DNA from: Miscanthus floridulus
Taxonomy: Eukaryota; Streptophyta; Magnoliopsida; Poales; Poaceae
Direction: 5' to 3'
Length of the DNA stretch: 64,000 nt
Assembly: GCF_019320115.1 (NCBI RefSeq)
Contig: NC_089591.1
Location: forward strand, 16,129,169 to 16,193,168
The first letter of the stretch is position 1, and the number at the start of each line of letters is the position of its first letter. The position numbers and the translations under genes are program-made. The notes beneath the pieces are model-generated. The model saw nothing but the letters and a program-made list of their open reading frames with translations, was not told the origin of the DNA and did no database searches. Below, piece after piece: positions 13,121-24,800 of this stretch.

Positions 13121-13541
13121 CGGTCCAACGGACGGTGGAAGCATAACATAGTCGCTTCTATTGCTACGACAGTGAAAATGACGATAGTAATAAGTCAATC
13201 TATAGTAGTGTATGCACCAGGCCGGGCCGCCCTGGGCCCGTGGAACACCGGGATGTTCCATGTTCGAGCCAGGCCAAAAAATCATGCTTCGTGCTAGGCC
13301 ACTGGGCTGCGGGTTGCATGGTCATCGTTAGTTATAAGCTTACAACCGGTTTAGATACAAGAACTAAGAAACTTTGTGAGAGAAACAAGTTGGTTATATA
13401 TTAATAGTGAAGAACTAACTATTATATGGGTGGGCTGAGAAATAGGCTGCAATGATCCTTACAGCCAGCAACTGACTGTATTATTAGCCTTGCTCTTAGG
13501 CCTTAGGTAAGTCGTATTATTAGCCTTGCTTTTAGGCCTTA

Positions 13542-13734
13542 GGTCAGTCTCAGTGGAGGAGTTTTATCACACAGTTATCAAGACTGCTATGTCATCTTTT
13601 ATGTTGATAACTGTGACAACGAGTTTCATCTTACTATCTCTCTTCATAATTAACATGTCGACTCAATAAATTTGTTGACGTGTCACAGTATTAAATGAGA
13701 ATGAAAATCTTTTAAAACTCTATTGGAATGGGCC
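13542..13734. mobile_element. Small MITE-like element
   Basis: The ends GGTCAGTCTCAGTGGAGGAG and the complement of CTCTATTGGAATGGGCC form an imperfect terminal inverted repeat about 24 bases long. The interior is AT-rich and non-coding. This end type is seen in Tourist-like MITEs; the exact family and target duplication are not certain. Confidence 0.45.
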
Positions 13735-14127
13735 AATTCAAATGGTTGCACTCACTTATTTGGAGATATAAATATAGTTAATATTATTTATAAATTTAGT
13801 CAAACTTAAGAAAATTTTATTAACACGACCGGTTAAAAATTGGATAGAGGTAGTAGATTTGATTGAACTTAAAAACGATTTAAGGTTTTGATAAGCAAGA
13901 TATGTACAGTATTTATTTTGCTACGAGACAGAGCAGTGTGGAACCAAAGAAAGGAAGCGCCAACAGTTCTCCTGAACATACCAGAAGCTGCAGGTGGCAG
14001 TGCTACGATTACGACCAAACGTGGCAGGTGCCAGGTTGCCGGCCGGCGGACGGAGGCGTACCGAGTCAAGGCCACACGCCCACCATGTCAGAACCTTGGG
14101 TTTCAGTACGGCCATTTGGTCCACTTA

Positions 14128-15731
14128 GGGCAGTCCCAATGCAGACTCCACTCATAGAGTCTAAACTTCAAAGACTCCATCACTAGACTCTATGCTCCCC
14201 AATGCAAAGTTCATAATAGTAGTTTCTATAGACAAAAACATTTATTAGGCAGCACAAACCAAGATGATTAGCTATGGCATACTACATGTGATCCACCCTG
14301 TGGCATACAGCAGCCATGCTACATCCATATATCATATAACGATCACAGCAGCAATTGCCTTTCAAAAAAAAAAAAGGCCGGCAACTGAAGCTCCCAATTC
14401 AAGCACCGGCAAATGAACACAACACATATAGATATAGTACTGTATATTCGATCAACCAGCAACCATGAAGTTTAGATAATAGCTAGGATCGGTCCATTAC
14501 TGCAAGAATATAAATATAGATAGTAACACTAAAATATATAGATAATCTTGAGTTGTTGCTTCAGACGTCTTCCATCCTTCAGAAAACAGTCCAGCATCCT
14601 CCATTTTTAGTGTTAATGGAGATAGCTTCCTCCATCCTTCAGAAAAAAGGCAACTGTTAGTCTTCTAGTGTGAATGGAGATAGCTTGGTTTCAACCTACC
14701 AATCTTATGTCATCAGGGACCTTCCAATTCAGACGCTTCTCGGTTCTAGAATCATCATCGACGTTAATTGTTTCATCTTCTTGCACATCTAAATCATCAC
14801 CTTGTTCATGAGTTTGCTCTGCTGGAGAGGGAGTTCTTGTACTACCTAGGTCAATTGGTGAAGACTGACTCATTCCAGCACCAACAAAGTGAAAATTTTT
14901 ATTTCCATTTGGATGGTTAGCAAATGTGTTGGACTGCAGAAAATTTGAGAACCCTCCTAGTGGGTATAACCTGCAACAGTATGCCATGATCAGCTTAATT
15001 AACCCTCCTATGTACTCTCGAGGGAAATTTTTGCTTTACCATTCAGTATCCACCGCAGCACCCGCTCTTGCAACGCCGCCAGTGGCATGGCTCCGAGTTG
15101 CAGAACCACCTGCAACCGGAACAGAGGGAGATCGGGTTCCACGGACACCACTACCTCGCCGGGAATTGGACTTCGTTAGTTTGTTCATCCTGAATCGAGA
15201 TTTGGGTATGGATTTGGGATTTCGCTGTTGGGAGGAGAGGGATGCTAGGTCATGGGCAACTGGGCGAGGGATGCCTACCGGTGTGGTGTGGAGTTTGGGG
15301 GCGCTCGATTTGTCTTCCCTTGAGCTCGCGGGATGGAGATTTGGCGCGGAAGATGGTGGGCGGCGATGGCGATTTGGCGCGCTGCGATGTTGGCGCGCAC
15401 GAGAAAACTTGAGGAGCTCGCGGGCGGGAGAGGGCTGGCGCGCGGGAGAGGCCTTGGCACGCGCGGGAGAGGCCTTGCGCGCGGGATGACTGCGTTGGCG
15501 GCGGCATGCGCGTACGGGATCTGTGGACTCGATCCTCCTCCACCCATCGCGAGGTCGAAGCGGAGTCCACCGCCTCGATGCGGACGACGACTCGAAGTCG
15601 AAATTAGACTTCGTTTCTTGTTTTTTTACTCTCTTTCTTCATTAAATTACTTGTCATGTCAGCAAAATGCTTACGTGGCACTGCAATTAATTGAGATAGA
15701 CTCCATGGTGAAGTCTGCATTGGGACTGCCC
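14128..15731 (-). mobile_element. PIF/Harbinger DNA transposon, non-autonomous, 1604 bp
   Basis: The ends are inverted repeats: GGGCAGTCCCAATGCAGACT at 14128 and its complement AGTCTGCATTGGGACTGCCC ending at 15731, with similarity continuing for about 40 bases. A 3-base TTA duplication flanks it (14125-14127 and 15732-15734), the hallmark of PIF/Harbinger. The interior carries an ORF1-like fragment on the minus strand and a very GC-rich stretch (15200-15600), but no DDE transposase. It therefore probably depends on a transposase supplied elsewhere. Confidence 0.8.
14691..14987 (-). pseudogene. ORF1 (Myb/SANT-like) fragment of a Harbinger element
   Basis: The 98-residue frame has SNFLQSNTF, a serine/proline-rich linker (QSSPIDLGSTRTPSPAEQ), an acidic run (DDLDVQEDETINVDDD) and ends in RLNWKVPDDIRLVG. 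The last part resembles the beginning of the Myb/SANT-like domain of plant PIF/Harbinger ORF1 proteins (W..eeD..L). Those proteins help the transposase bind DNA. The rest of the domain is missing, so this is a truncated relic. The call follows from the motif and its position inside a Harbinger-type element. Confidence 0.55.
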
Positions 15732-15734
15732 TTA

Positions 15735-17990
15735 GCAGTATGGCACTTTTACCGTGTGCAACTGCATTAATGTCCACTCTGAGGGCAGCCATTTGGTTTA
15801 TCATTGATCCATTTTGTAAGTCAAAACAAAGAAGAAAGAGAACGAAGGCGATCACAAGGCACAACAAGTAGAGGGGGAATATTGACGATGAACAAATTGA
15901 TTGACGGATGTTCTTCTTACGAACCAACATCTCTTCTTACATATATTTAATAATTATACTCATTTCGTCCACAAATGAAGCATTTTTCACATTTAAAATT
16001 TACTACCCATCCCCTCACTCCAAGTAATAATTAAGCCGCTAGTGGTTTTTTTTATTATTTTGGCGGCAAGCATATTTTGCATCAATATAATCCTTGTGTT
16101 TAAGAATTCAATTAGCACATGCCATTTTACAACATTGGTGAAAAAGGAGTAAGTGCTAATTATCTTTCTGTAACCTTGGTTATTAATTGGTGCCATCGTT
16201 ATCATTTTTCTTTCTCTTATACTAAAAACATAAAATTGATTGAGTCAGAGAACCTAACAACATGGATACGTGACTAGAATATTGAACGTGCTCTTATGTT
16301 TTATAGTTACGTGGAGGAGTATCTTTTATTTTTGTTGGATGAAGTGACTCATTTATCTATACATAAATAAATACATTGAGGAACAGGATTTAGACCATAG
16401 CAAGTGAAGAAACCATGTCACCAAGTCATAGCATTCATGTTGATAACAAAGTCCTAGCATTCATGTTTCCAGTTACATTGGCAACCACAACTAGCCCACT
16501 CATCCACCTTCGCTTATGGTAGTGTGACCATCCTTCCATTCCTTTGAACTTAAGTTCGGGTGAACCCTAGATCATAAATAGCATACTAAGTCGGTGCTAG
16601 AACTAGTACGAACATGGCAAGGGCCAAGCCTCTTGTCTTTCCAATTTATTTGATGAGTCAAATGAAGCTACAACAAAACTCATTGCAACTTATACGAGTT
16701 CAATGTAAAGAAAAGGAATATATGGACATAGCCCTCGGTAGTACCATCCTAGTTATATCCTAACACCGATAGTTGATACATTGTACTCTTAGAAACAATA
16801 GACACATATTTAGAGGTAGAAGTCTCAACAAGACCCCCTAAATATATACTTTTAATCAAATTTTGGTAGTTCAATGAAGAATACAAAAAGCGACATATAG
16901 TTTGCTAGGTCTGAATTGTAGTGTACCTAAAGGTTACTACTAATACATCTCTTTGTATTCATCAAGACCCAAGACCTGAGCACACAAGGTCTAATCATAT
17001 TATTCCCGACACAAAGTGTTCGTAGGAAAGATGACATCTTGTAATCAGTACGAACATTTATTGAGTGGGCAAGACTAGGCAACCTGGCATGGACTTCATT
17101 GGTCTTTACCCCAAATAGTAAAAAAAGAACATGTTTTTTTTTCTATTTTCGCAACAATAGGTAAGCACACTTTTCATTAAAAAGGAAAGGCGATTTACAG
17201 CACATAATCCTACTTATCAGAACCAACACGATCTTTGCAAGACAAGCCTTAGAAGAATAACCAATAAAGTTCACAAAGAGTTAATTACATAGGAAATAAT
17301 TTGCGACCCGACAAAACTCAACACTAAGAGAAGCAACAAAGACAATAACACGACTTTACATACGAGAGGTAACACTGCTAAGCAGTGAAGACCTTAGTAA
17401 AAAAACAACATGTTTATTTGAACAGGAGCATAAATGTTAGCAACGGTTGAATTGAAATTCTAGTCATCAACTAAGGCGACAACATGCCACACCGTCACTT
17501 ACCATTTACACGCTCATAGATTCTTCAGCAGTGCATAATTGACTTTGTCATTCATTATTCGATGACCAACGTACCACCATATGTGTCTATATCAAAACCA
17601 GCCTCTGCTAGGGCCTAAGGGGCCACAATCTGTACAAGGGGCAGTTTGATGCTGATGCACTATTTTTTTTGGTGGATTTCGGTTTGTCACATAAACTGCT
17701 AATTTTAGTAGGGCTATTGTTGCTAGTTAAATTAGTTTATCTATTCTAACAGAGTTAATAGTAAGTTGCTTCATACATTATAATAAATAAACAAGTGCAT
17801 TGAAGGATCCGTATAATGTCAGTCGAGGTCAAAGTACCCATTGTACATCGACGCTGTTGCTACATAACTTTGTTTCATTTTTTTTTCCTGATTTGACAAC
17901 TTTGTATTATTGCCAACTTGTGAAGCGGTAAGAGCTAAAAGCTCCTGAAATTATTTTTACCACATGGCCTCTTCCAAAACCGACCATCAA
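15735..17990. other. Intergenic stretch without recognisable gene
   Basis: The stretch is AT-rich, with no long open frame and no intact element ends that I can define. Parts around 17100-17400 (TTTTCATTAAAAAGGAAAGG and following) look like decayed retroposon sequence, but I cannot classify them. Confidence 0.4.
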
Positions 17991-17991
17991 T

Positions 17992-18120
17992 CTGTTCGCT
18001 TGATCGTATTCGGCTTATAAGTCATGGCTTATCAGTCAATAAACAATATTTTCTCTCACACCAAATCAACCAATAGTACTTTTAGTCATGACTTATAAGC
18101 CAAACAAACTCAAACGAACA
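17992..18120. mobile_element. hAT-like MITE, about 129 bp
   Basis: The left end TGTTCGCTTGATCGTATTCG and the right end CAAACTCAAACGAACA form a long imperfect inverted repeat that includes GGCTTATAAGTCATG and its complement. The core TTTCTCTCACACCAAATCA is typical of an abundant panicoid MITE family. No clear 8-base target duplication is visible. Confidence 0.55.
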
Positions 18121-18270
18121 TGGCACATATTAATCGCCACCTGCATAGATTGGTTGCATATATAATAACAGGTCCAGGTCAGAATGACTAGCCCAATAAT
18201 CTCAGAAAGGGAGAGGCCAAAAACCGGGTCACGATCAGGGCAAGTGCGGTCAGCTCAACCACACAGCTTA

Positions 18271-18606
18271 GGTCTTGTTTAGTTCATCCCCTAAAGTTTA
18301 CTCCCTATCTCATCGAATGTTTAGACACATGCATGGAGTATTAAATATAGACTAAAAAAACTAATTGCACAGTTTGTGACTAATTTACGAGACAAATTTT
18401 TAAGCCTAATTAGTCCACGATTTGACAACGTGGTGCTATAGTAACACATGTGCTAATGATGGATTAATTAGGCTTAATAAATTAGTTTCGCGGATTACTG
18501 ACGGATTCCTGTAATTTGTTTTTTATTAGTATCCGAACACTCATGCCACCTTCATTAGACACCCGATGTGACACTCTAAAACTTTATCCCGGAATTTAGA
18601 CAGGCC
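18271..18606. mobile_element. Tourist-like MITE with TTA duplication, 336 bp
   Basis: It starts GGTCTTGTTTAGTTC and ends with the imperfect complement (TTTAGACAGGCC). TTA flanks both sides (18268-18270 and 18607-18609), matching PIF/Harbinger-type insertion. The interior carries the TAATTACGAGAC-like and AGCCTAATTAGTCC blocks shared with the next two elements. It has no coding capacity. Confidence 0.65.
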
Positions 18607-18633
18607 TTAATACAAAATGGGTTGGCAACTTAA

Positions 18634-19211
18634 GGGGTGTTTGGTTCTTTAGTCACTCCTAAAATTTATGTCACATCAAATATTTAGATATTAATAAAGA
18701 TCATTAAATATAGATTAATTACAAAACCAATTACATAGATGGAGGCTATGGCCTTGTTTAGTTCCAAAAAGTTTTTTCAAAAAGTGCTACAGTAGTCATC
18801 ACATCGAATCTTGTGATATATGCATGGAGCATTAAATGTAGACGAAAAAAACTAATTGCACAGTTTGGTTAGAAATCGCGAGACGAACGTTTTGAGCCTA
18901 ATTAGTCCATGATTGAATACTAATTACCAAATAAAACGCAAAAGTGCTACAGTAGCAAAAATCCCAAACTTCACCCAACTAAATAAGGCCTAATTTACGA
19001 GACGATTTTTTAAAGCCTAATTAATATGTCATTAACACATGTTTACTGTAGCACCACGTTGTCAAATCATAGGCTAATTAGACTTAAAAGATTCGTCTCG
19101 TAAATTAATCACTAAGTTATATAATTAATTTCATAATTAGTCTATATTTAATACTCCATATATATATATATGACAGAAATTTTAGACGTCCGTGCAGAAA
19201 CCAAACACCCC
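18634..19211. mobile_element. MITE interrupted by another MITE
   Basis: The termini are GGGGTGTTTGGTTC and its complement GAAACCAAACACCCC, with TTAA on both outer sides (18630-18633 and 19212-19215). The element is split by a second MITE at about 18750-18990; joining the two halves restores the continuous block GGAGGCTA-ATTTACGAG. Confidence 0.65.
18750..18990. mobile_element. MITE nested in the preceding MITE, about 241 bp
   Basis: It starts GGCCTTGTTTAGTTCC and ends with the imperfect complement AACTAAATAAGGCC. The host MITE resumes right after it, with TA present at both junctions (18747-18748 and 18991-18992). A related copy is at 19316-19548. Confidence 0.6.
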
Positions 19212-19217
19212 TTAAAT

Positions 19218-19603
19218 TCGCGTTACCCCGATGCAGCCGTCAAAGTGTCAAACCGTCCAAACAGCAGAGCACAGAAACCAAACACAGCAGAGCACAGAAA
19301 CCAAACACCCCCTTAGGGCCTGTTTAGATTCCAAAAAATTTTGCGCAGTACCCGTCACATCGAATCTTGCGGCACATGCATGGAGTACTAAATGTAGACG
19401 AAAAAAAAACTAATTACACAGTTGGTCGAGAAATCGCGAGACGAAACTTTGAACCTAATTAGTCCATAATTAGATACTAATTACCAAATACAAACAAAAT
19501 GCTACAGTGAGCCAAAATCCAAATTTTTTTTTTTTGATCTAAACGGGGTCGCGTTACCCCGGGTGCAGCCGTCAAAGTGTCAAACCGTCCAAACAGCAGA
19601 GCA
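19218..19603. repeat. 54-base direct repeat bracketing a MITE
   Basis: The two copies, 19218-19271 and 19549-19603, share TGCAGCCGTCAAAGTGTC and the following CAAACCGTCCAAACAGCAG with only one or two differences. Between them lie a short tandem duplication of AGAGCACAGAAACCAAACAC (about 19265-19305) and the MITE. The right copy joins the sequence leading into the ACC1 5' exon. Confidence 0.7.
19316..19548. mobile_element. MITE next to the ACC1 promoter, about 233 bp
   Basis: It begins GGGCCTGTTTAGATTCC and ends GATCTAAACGGGGTC, an imperfect inverted repeat. The interior shares TTAAATGTAGACGAAAAA, CGAGACGAA and TAGTCCATAATTAG-type blocks with 18750-18990. It is bracketed by a 54-base direct repeat (19218-19271 and 19549-19603) and lies within 200 bases of the presumed ACC1 promoter. 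Confidence 0.6.
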
Positions 19604-19900
19604 GAAGAGCCCTCCAGCAACCTATCGGAGAAATGGAAAGGGACAGGGGAGAAAATCCCCTCCCCACCCAGGCGGCCAAGCCAGGCCCCGTCATCACATC
19701 ACGGACAGACAGAAACCACGCGCGTCCCGTCCGATCTCCCCCACCCTATCCACCCAGCGGCATCCGGGCCCTCCACTTGTCCCCACCGTTATCTCCATCA
19801 CCCCTCCCTCTCCCTCTGTCACGTGCCGCTGCTGCGCAGCTCCACCGCGGCGGAGTACCCAATGCCGATGCGGGCCGCGAAATTATTTATCATAGGCCGC
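19604..19900 (+). promoter_or_regulatory. Probable ACC1 core promoter region
   Basis: This GC- and CT-rich stretch lies between the repeats and the 5' leader exon. An AT box (AATTATTTATCATA, about 19880-19893) is the only TATA-like sequence in a GC-rich setting. Transcript start cannot be fixed from sequence alone. The open frames across it have the composition of leader/promoter DNA and I do not call them genes. Confidence 0.3.
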
Positions 19901-20207
19901 ACACCCCATCTCTCCGCCCTCCTGCCTGGCTCGCCCAGTCGCCCTCAGCACCCCACCCCTCGGGATATCCGCCCTCCGCCTCTGCTCCGCCCGGCGCCTC
20001 CCTCGGCCTCCTCCTCTGCTCCCTCCGCCGCAAGGATCCAACTCCCGCGCGTCGCCTTCTCCGCCCCGCCGCCTTTCTTCCCGAGGTACCAGCTCGCCCC
20101 CTGCTATTTATTCCGCCGGCTCTTCGCCAGCGCCGCTCGCTCCCTCTGTCGCGGCCCAGCGGAGCTCGTCAGATCCGCGCGCGGCACTCCGATCCGCGCC
20201 ACCGCCG
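19900..20207 (+). other. ACC1: Probable 5'UTR exon 1 of ACC1
   Basis: The CT-rich, GC-rich leader ends at 20207 with a good donor, GCCG/GTGAGA. The coding start lies 1.6 kb downstream, so the leader must be spliced if this exon is used. The 5' limit is uncertain. A leader intron is common in highly expressed plant genes, often with a boosting effect; that role is an inference here. Confidence 0.45.
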
Positions 20208-21718
20208 GTGAGACTGCGCGCCGCCATTGCTCTCTCTCCTGGTTGCTGCCGGGTTCCCGGGGACCTATGTACATACATACAGGGTTTAAGCTTGGGATGG
20301 GTTCGCCAGCGCCAGCCGCGGGGGTTTTTTCATGCGCTGCCTGACCGGAAGAGCGGAATTCTGTGAGCCCTGTGCGGCAATGGCAATGGCAATGGCAATG
20401 GCAGGGTTACTGGGGTGGGTGAATGGTTTCAGGTTACACGAATTGTTGTTTGTGCCAGCTGCGCGGGGGAAATGTAGGTTGTCTCTTGTTGCATTGCAGG
20501 ATGGATGGGAGAGCCTCTGGGTGTCTCTGCTAGTGTCTAGCGTTGCTGGCTATGGTCTATTCAGGGATGCCCATGCCCATGCTGGATTGCTAGGTGGTGT
20601 AGTTCTGTCGGTACATGGTAGGTGGCGGGTCTGCGTCTTTGCTGTCACTGGGTTTAAGGTTTATTAAGGTGTATTATCATTGGGTACCCTCATGAATTAA
20701 GGTTTAAGCCCACTGTTCCTTTGTGGATACGTAAGGAATGCACTTGGCTTTGTGCCCTGTTAGTTTTTGCTTATGTGTCATTCTACCAAGTGGGTTACTG
20801 TAACATATGGTTGGTGGTTCTGCATCTTTTCACTTCCCCTGGTTATCTAATACCTGCATGTAGCTGACGACCTACTTTTGTGTATCATATAGTTTACATC
20901 TTTTTGTGGTACATATCAAATCTGAAAAATAGTGTTTTGCATTCTTAGTATGTTGTGCACAAAAAAGGTGGTTTTTCCTTGCAACTTTTGAGGAAAAAAA
21001 AACGTTTCTGAAAGGGAATGATCATTTAGTATGAAGAAAATTTGATTTACTTTCTTCAGAGCGAATATTTCAAACCAACAGTTATCTTACTGTCCGAGCC
21101 ACTGAAATTTTATCCTGATCTTACTTGCACAAGTGACAAGCCACATGAAACCTTATCACCCCCCTTATAAAAAAGAAAATACCAATTTGGTGATTCATAG
21201 AATGGGGAAAAACAACCTGTTGCCATTTGGGGAGCTTGTTGTATACTCGTTATTCCCCCCTGCTCAGGTTGAGGCCCTTGTCCCTGCCCCCCTCCTATAC
21301 AACCATCTCCATTGAAAAGATTTTGCACTACATTTGGGCTTCGTATGATAAAAAAGTAAACAAAACTATACAGCAGAAACATAGTAGAACTGCAGAAAAA
21401 AAGGTGCTGGCAAGTTTTAGTGGCAGAGATATTTGTACATTTGGACATAGTTTACTAGTAAATAGTAATCTTCATGAAAGGTGGCCAATAAACTTGCTAA
21501 GATCTCAACATGGTAGTTCCTTCAAAATGAGAGGAAAACTGGAAATATCACAAATATTTTTCTAGCGAGTGGCCTATAAACCATAATGTTGCTTTTCATT
21601 TCTTTGATATTCAAAACTTCCTAAGAGTATTCTGCTAGAGCCCTGATGGTGTTATTCTGCTCTAGCCTACTCCAACTTGCTTGGGACTGAAAGGCTATGT
21701 TGTTGTTGTTGTTGTCAG
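20208..21718 (+). other. ACC1: ACC1 5'UTR intron (acceptor 21718 or 21727)
   Basis: The intron is T-rich with no coding signal. Two acceptors upstream of the ATG are possible: GTTGTTGTTGTCAG ending at 21718 and ATTTTTCAG ending at 21727. The first lies in the (GTT)n tail of a SINE-like relic (about 21650-21718). Confidence 0.4.
21650..21718 (+). mobile_element. 3' end of an Au-like SINE
   Basis: CCTACTCCAACTTGCTTGGG, then ACTGAAAGGCTATG and a (TTG)n run, has the 3' end structure of the grass Au SINE family. Only the last 60 or so bases are present, so the copy is 5'-truncated. Confidence 0.5.
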
Positions 21719-21802
21719 ATTTTTCAGGAGTTTTCCTCTCTTTTTATGGCACTGTGCTTTTGAGAAGGTCTTTAATTGTGCTGCCTGGGCCACGGAACGA
21801 CA

Positions 21803-24800
21803 ATGTCACATCTTGGATTAGCTGCAGCTGCCTCAAAGGCCCTGCCACTACTCCCTAATCGCCAGAGAAGTCCAGCTGGGACTACATTCCCATCATCTGC
21901 ATTGTCGAGGCCCTCAAACCGAAGGAAAAGCCGTACTCGTTCACTCCGTGATGGTGGAGATGGGGTATCAGATGCCAAAAAGCACAGCCAGTCTGTTCGT
22001 CAAGGTATTGTGAATATCTTTGGATACAAGCTAAAATTTTTCTTCAAAATATATATGAAGGAATTCTTTCTTGTCTGGTATTGTTTATTTGTTTTAACAT
22101 CGTAATGTTTGATGCCTCATTCTAGGTATCAATGTAGATGTGCTCACTGCTCAGTTTCAAATGTTTGTCTGCATGTAGGTCTTGCTGGCATTATCGACCT
22201 GCCAAGTGAGGCAGCTTTGGAAGTGGATATTTCACAGTAAGCACTATAGTATTTTGCGTATTATATGTTTGTTTTGGAAAAAGAAAATATTCTGCAGCTT
22301 ATTTATACTAGTTTCCCTAATACTGAAATGCTGTCTTAATGTCCTAGTGCTATATACTCAATATTTCATAGTAAATGCTGCAAAATATGTGATGTAACTG
22401 TTGCAACACGGCCAGGGACCTGCTTCTGTACCTGCTATTTAGATCATAATTAATACTTTGCTCACTTATATGATGTGGTTATAGCTCATGTGGAAGAATT
22501 AGTTGCAGTATTGCTGGACAATGGTCACTTATTATGAAATCATGTCTGCATACATATTTTCTGATTTCTATTGCTGTAAATGCCTGCCTTTTTTTTTTGG
22601 AAAAATTTAAATGTTTGACCTAAATTGGACATATATGATAGTCGCAAAGCTCATTTGAACTTTGTTGATTTATGACAACCATGCATATTGTTAGTGTTGT
22701 GAACACAGTGGTAATCCTTTCCTTTTGTATTTTTCCAGTGGATCTGAGGATCCTAGGGGTCCAACAGATTCCTATCAGATGAATGGGATTATCAATGAAA
22801 AACATAATGGAAGACATGCCTCAGTGTCCAAGGTTGTTGAATTTTGTGCGGCACTAGGTGGCAAAACACCAATTCACAGTATATTAGTGGCCAACAATGG
22901 AATGGCAGCAGCAAAGTTCATTAGGAGTGTCCGGACATGGGCTAATGATACTTTTGGATCTGAGAAGGCAATTCAGCTCATAGCTATGGCAACTCCAGAA
23001 GACATGAGGATAAATGCAGAACACATTAGAATTGCTGATCAATTCGTAGAGGTGCCTGGTGGAACAAACAATAATAACTACGCCAACGTTCAACTCATAG
23101 TGGAGGTTAGCACTGCTAATCTGTTAGTTTACTACTGATCGGCTGTTTCCTTTGTTTCTTCTATAATCAGTGTCATATTTAAAAATCAGTGTCATATTTA
23201 AGTAGAGAAGTTTATATTTCTCCTCAGCTGTTGTGGAAGTCTAACTGTCACCATTAACTATGAAATATTGCAGATAGCAGAAAGAGTAGGTGTTTCTGCT
23301 GTTTGGCCTGGTTGGGGTCATGCTTCTGAGAATCCTGAACTGCCGGATGCATTGACCGCAAAAGGAATCATTTTTCTTGGGCCACCTGCATCATCAATGA
23401 ATGCATTGGGAGATAAGGTCGGCTCAGCTCTCATTGCTCAAGCAGCCGGGGTCCCAACTCTTGCTTGGAGTGGATCACATGTGAGTCTCGCTCTCTCTTT
23501 GATTACTATCTGCCGGTCTCATTGCTCTATCTTTCATATTATAATGACACTACATTTAGGTTGAAGTTCCATTAGAGTGCTGCTTAGACGCTATACCTGA
23601 GGAGATGTATAGAAAAGCTTGTGTTACTACCACAGAGGAAGCAGTTGCAAGTTGTCAAGTGGTTGGTTATCCTGCCATGATTAAGGCATCCTGGGGAGGT
23701 GGTGGTAAAGGAATAAGAAAGGTGTGTTTTATTTATGTGACTAAACTATCTGTGAAGAACTGTGCACATTGTGGAGTTTGGTGTAGGGAGCTACCCCCCC
23801 TGCCCCCCTCTGATATGATTAAATCAATTTCCCTGGCAGGTTCATAATGATGATGAGGTTAGAGCTCTGTTTAAGCAAGTACAAGGTGAAGTCCCTGGCT
23901 CCCCAATATTTATCATGAGGCTTGCAGCCCAGGTTAGTTTTTTTCTTTCTGAAATTTATATTCCATCCCTTTTTGTTCTTTTAAAGTTATCCTTGTATTT
24001 TCTGGAAGCTTCATCTGATGCATTATTGACAAATGCACTAATGATCATCATATTTGGAGATTAACATATTTATGAAAGGTTAATTGATGGGAACTCTTGA
24101 AAGAGATAATGGTTGAGCAGATACCATTCTATTTTTAGAATCTAGAAATCGCTGTTTTTGTATAAAAAATTGCATTTCCAGGAACTGGACTAAGCTTTTC
24201 TTAGTATTGAGTGGCACGTTATACATGGACCATTTTTGTCAACTTACAGTCGGTATCATGGAAAGATTGTCATAATGGCTGGAGAGAAACAACACATCTT
24301 GTTTCTCAACACTTATGTGGAGAAGATGTTTTACCCTTTTTCTAAAATTACTTTTTGGACTAAATTGTATAAGTTTTCAATATTCTCACTATTATTGAAC
24401 TGTGCTGTGTCGAACAACCAAAACATGTTTCATTCTTTACACCTTTATTTTCAAGATGGAAGCCTGGAATTGTGCTCTGTTATCTGTAGTCATACATTAT
24501 ATTTGATTTTGTTAGACTGCTATATTATGGGATGTAGCTTGGGCTATTAGCATTACTGTATGGGCTGTTACGCCCTGGGCTTGGGGCTGTAGGCGCCCCT
24601 TGGGGTTTTATGGTAGATGATCTTGTTTAGGCAAGGATCACCGTTGATTGGGTGTTTCTATAAACCCTTAATCCTTGCCTATATATTGTACTCATTTGGT
24701 ACCTCCATAATCAATCTACTAAGTTTTTCTTGAGCCATCTCTTCTTTCATGGTATCAGAGCAAATTTATTGGACGCTCGAGAAGTTGACAAATGAAATGG

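Larger units (their letters stand above)
12748..14127. other. Intergenic stretch with a gene fragment and decayed MITEs
   Basis: No intact gene is visible. An unidentified coding-like fragment lies at about 12979-13120 and a MITE-like piece at about 13542-13734. At 13478-13545 a unit ending in TTGCT(C/T)TTAGGCCTTAGGT occurs twice in tandem; it resembles a MITE terminus. The rest is unclassified. Confidence 0.4.

Noticed and set aside
14926..15770. Overlapping GC-rich frames within the Harbinger element
   Set aside because: They lie on both strands in DNA with repeated GCGCGGGAG and have no domain; the frames are a composition effect.
19577..20344. Long open frames in the ACC1 leader region
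   Set aside because: They are Pro/Ser/Arg-rich as any GC-rich leader DNA would be, overlap in several frames, and run across the clear splice donor at 20207.
24236..24550. Small plus-strand frame in ACC1 intron 7
   Set aside because: It has intron-like composition, no domain, and runs into the LTR of Copia-3.
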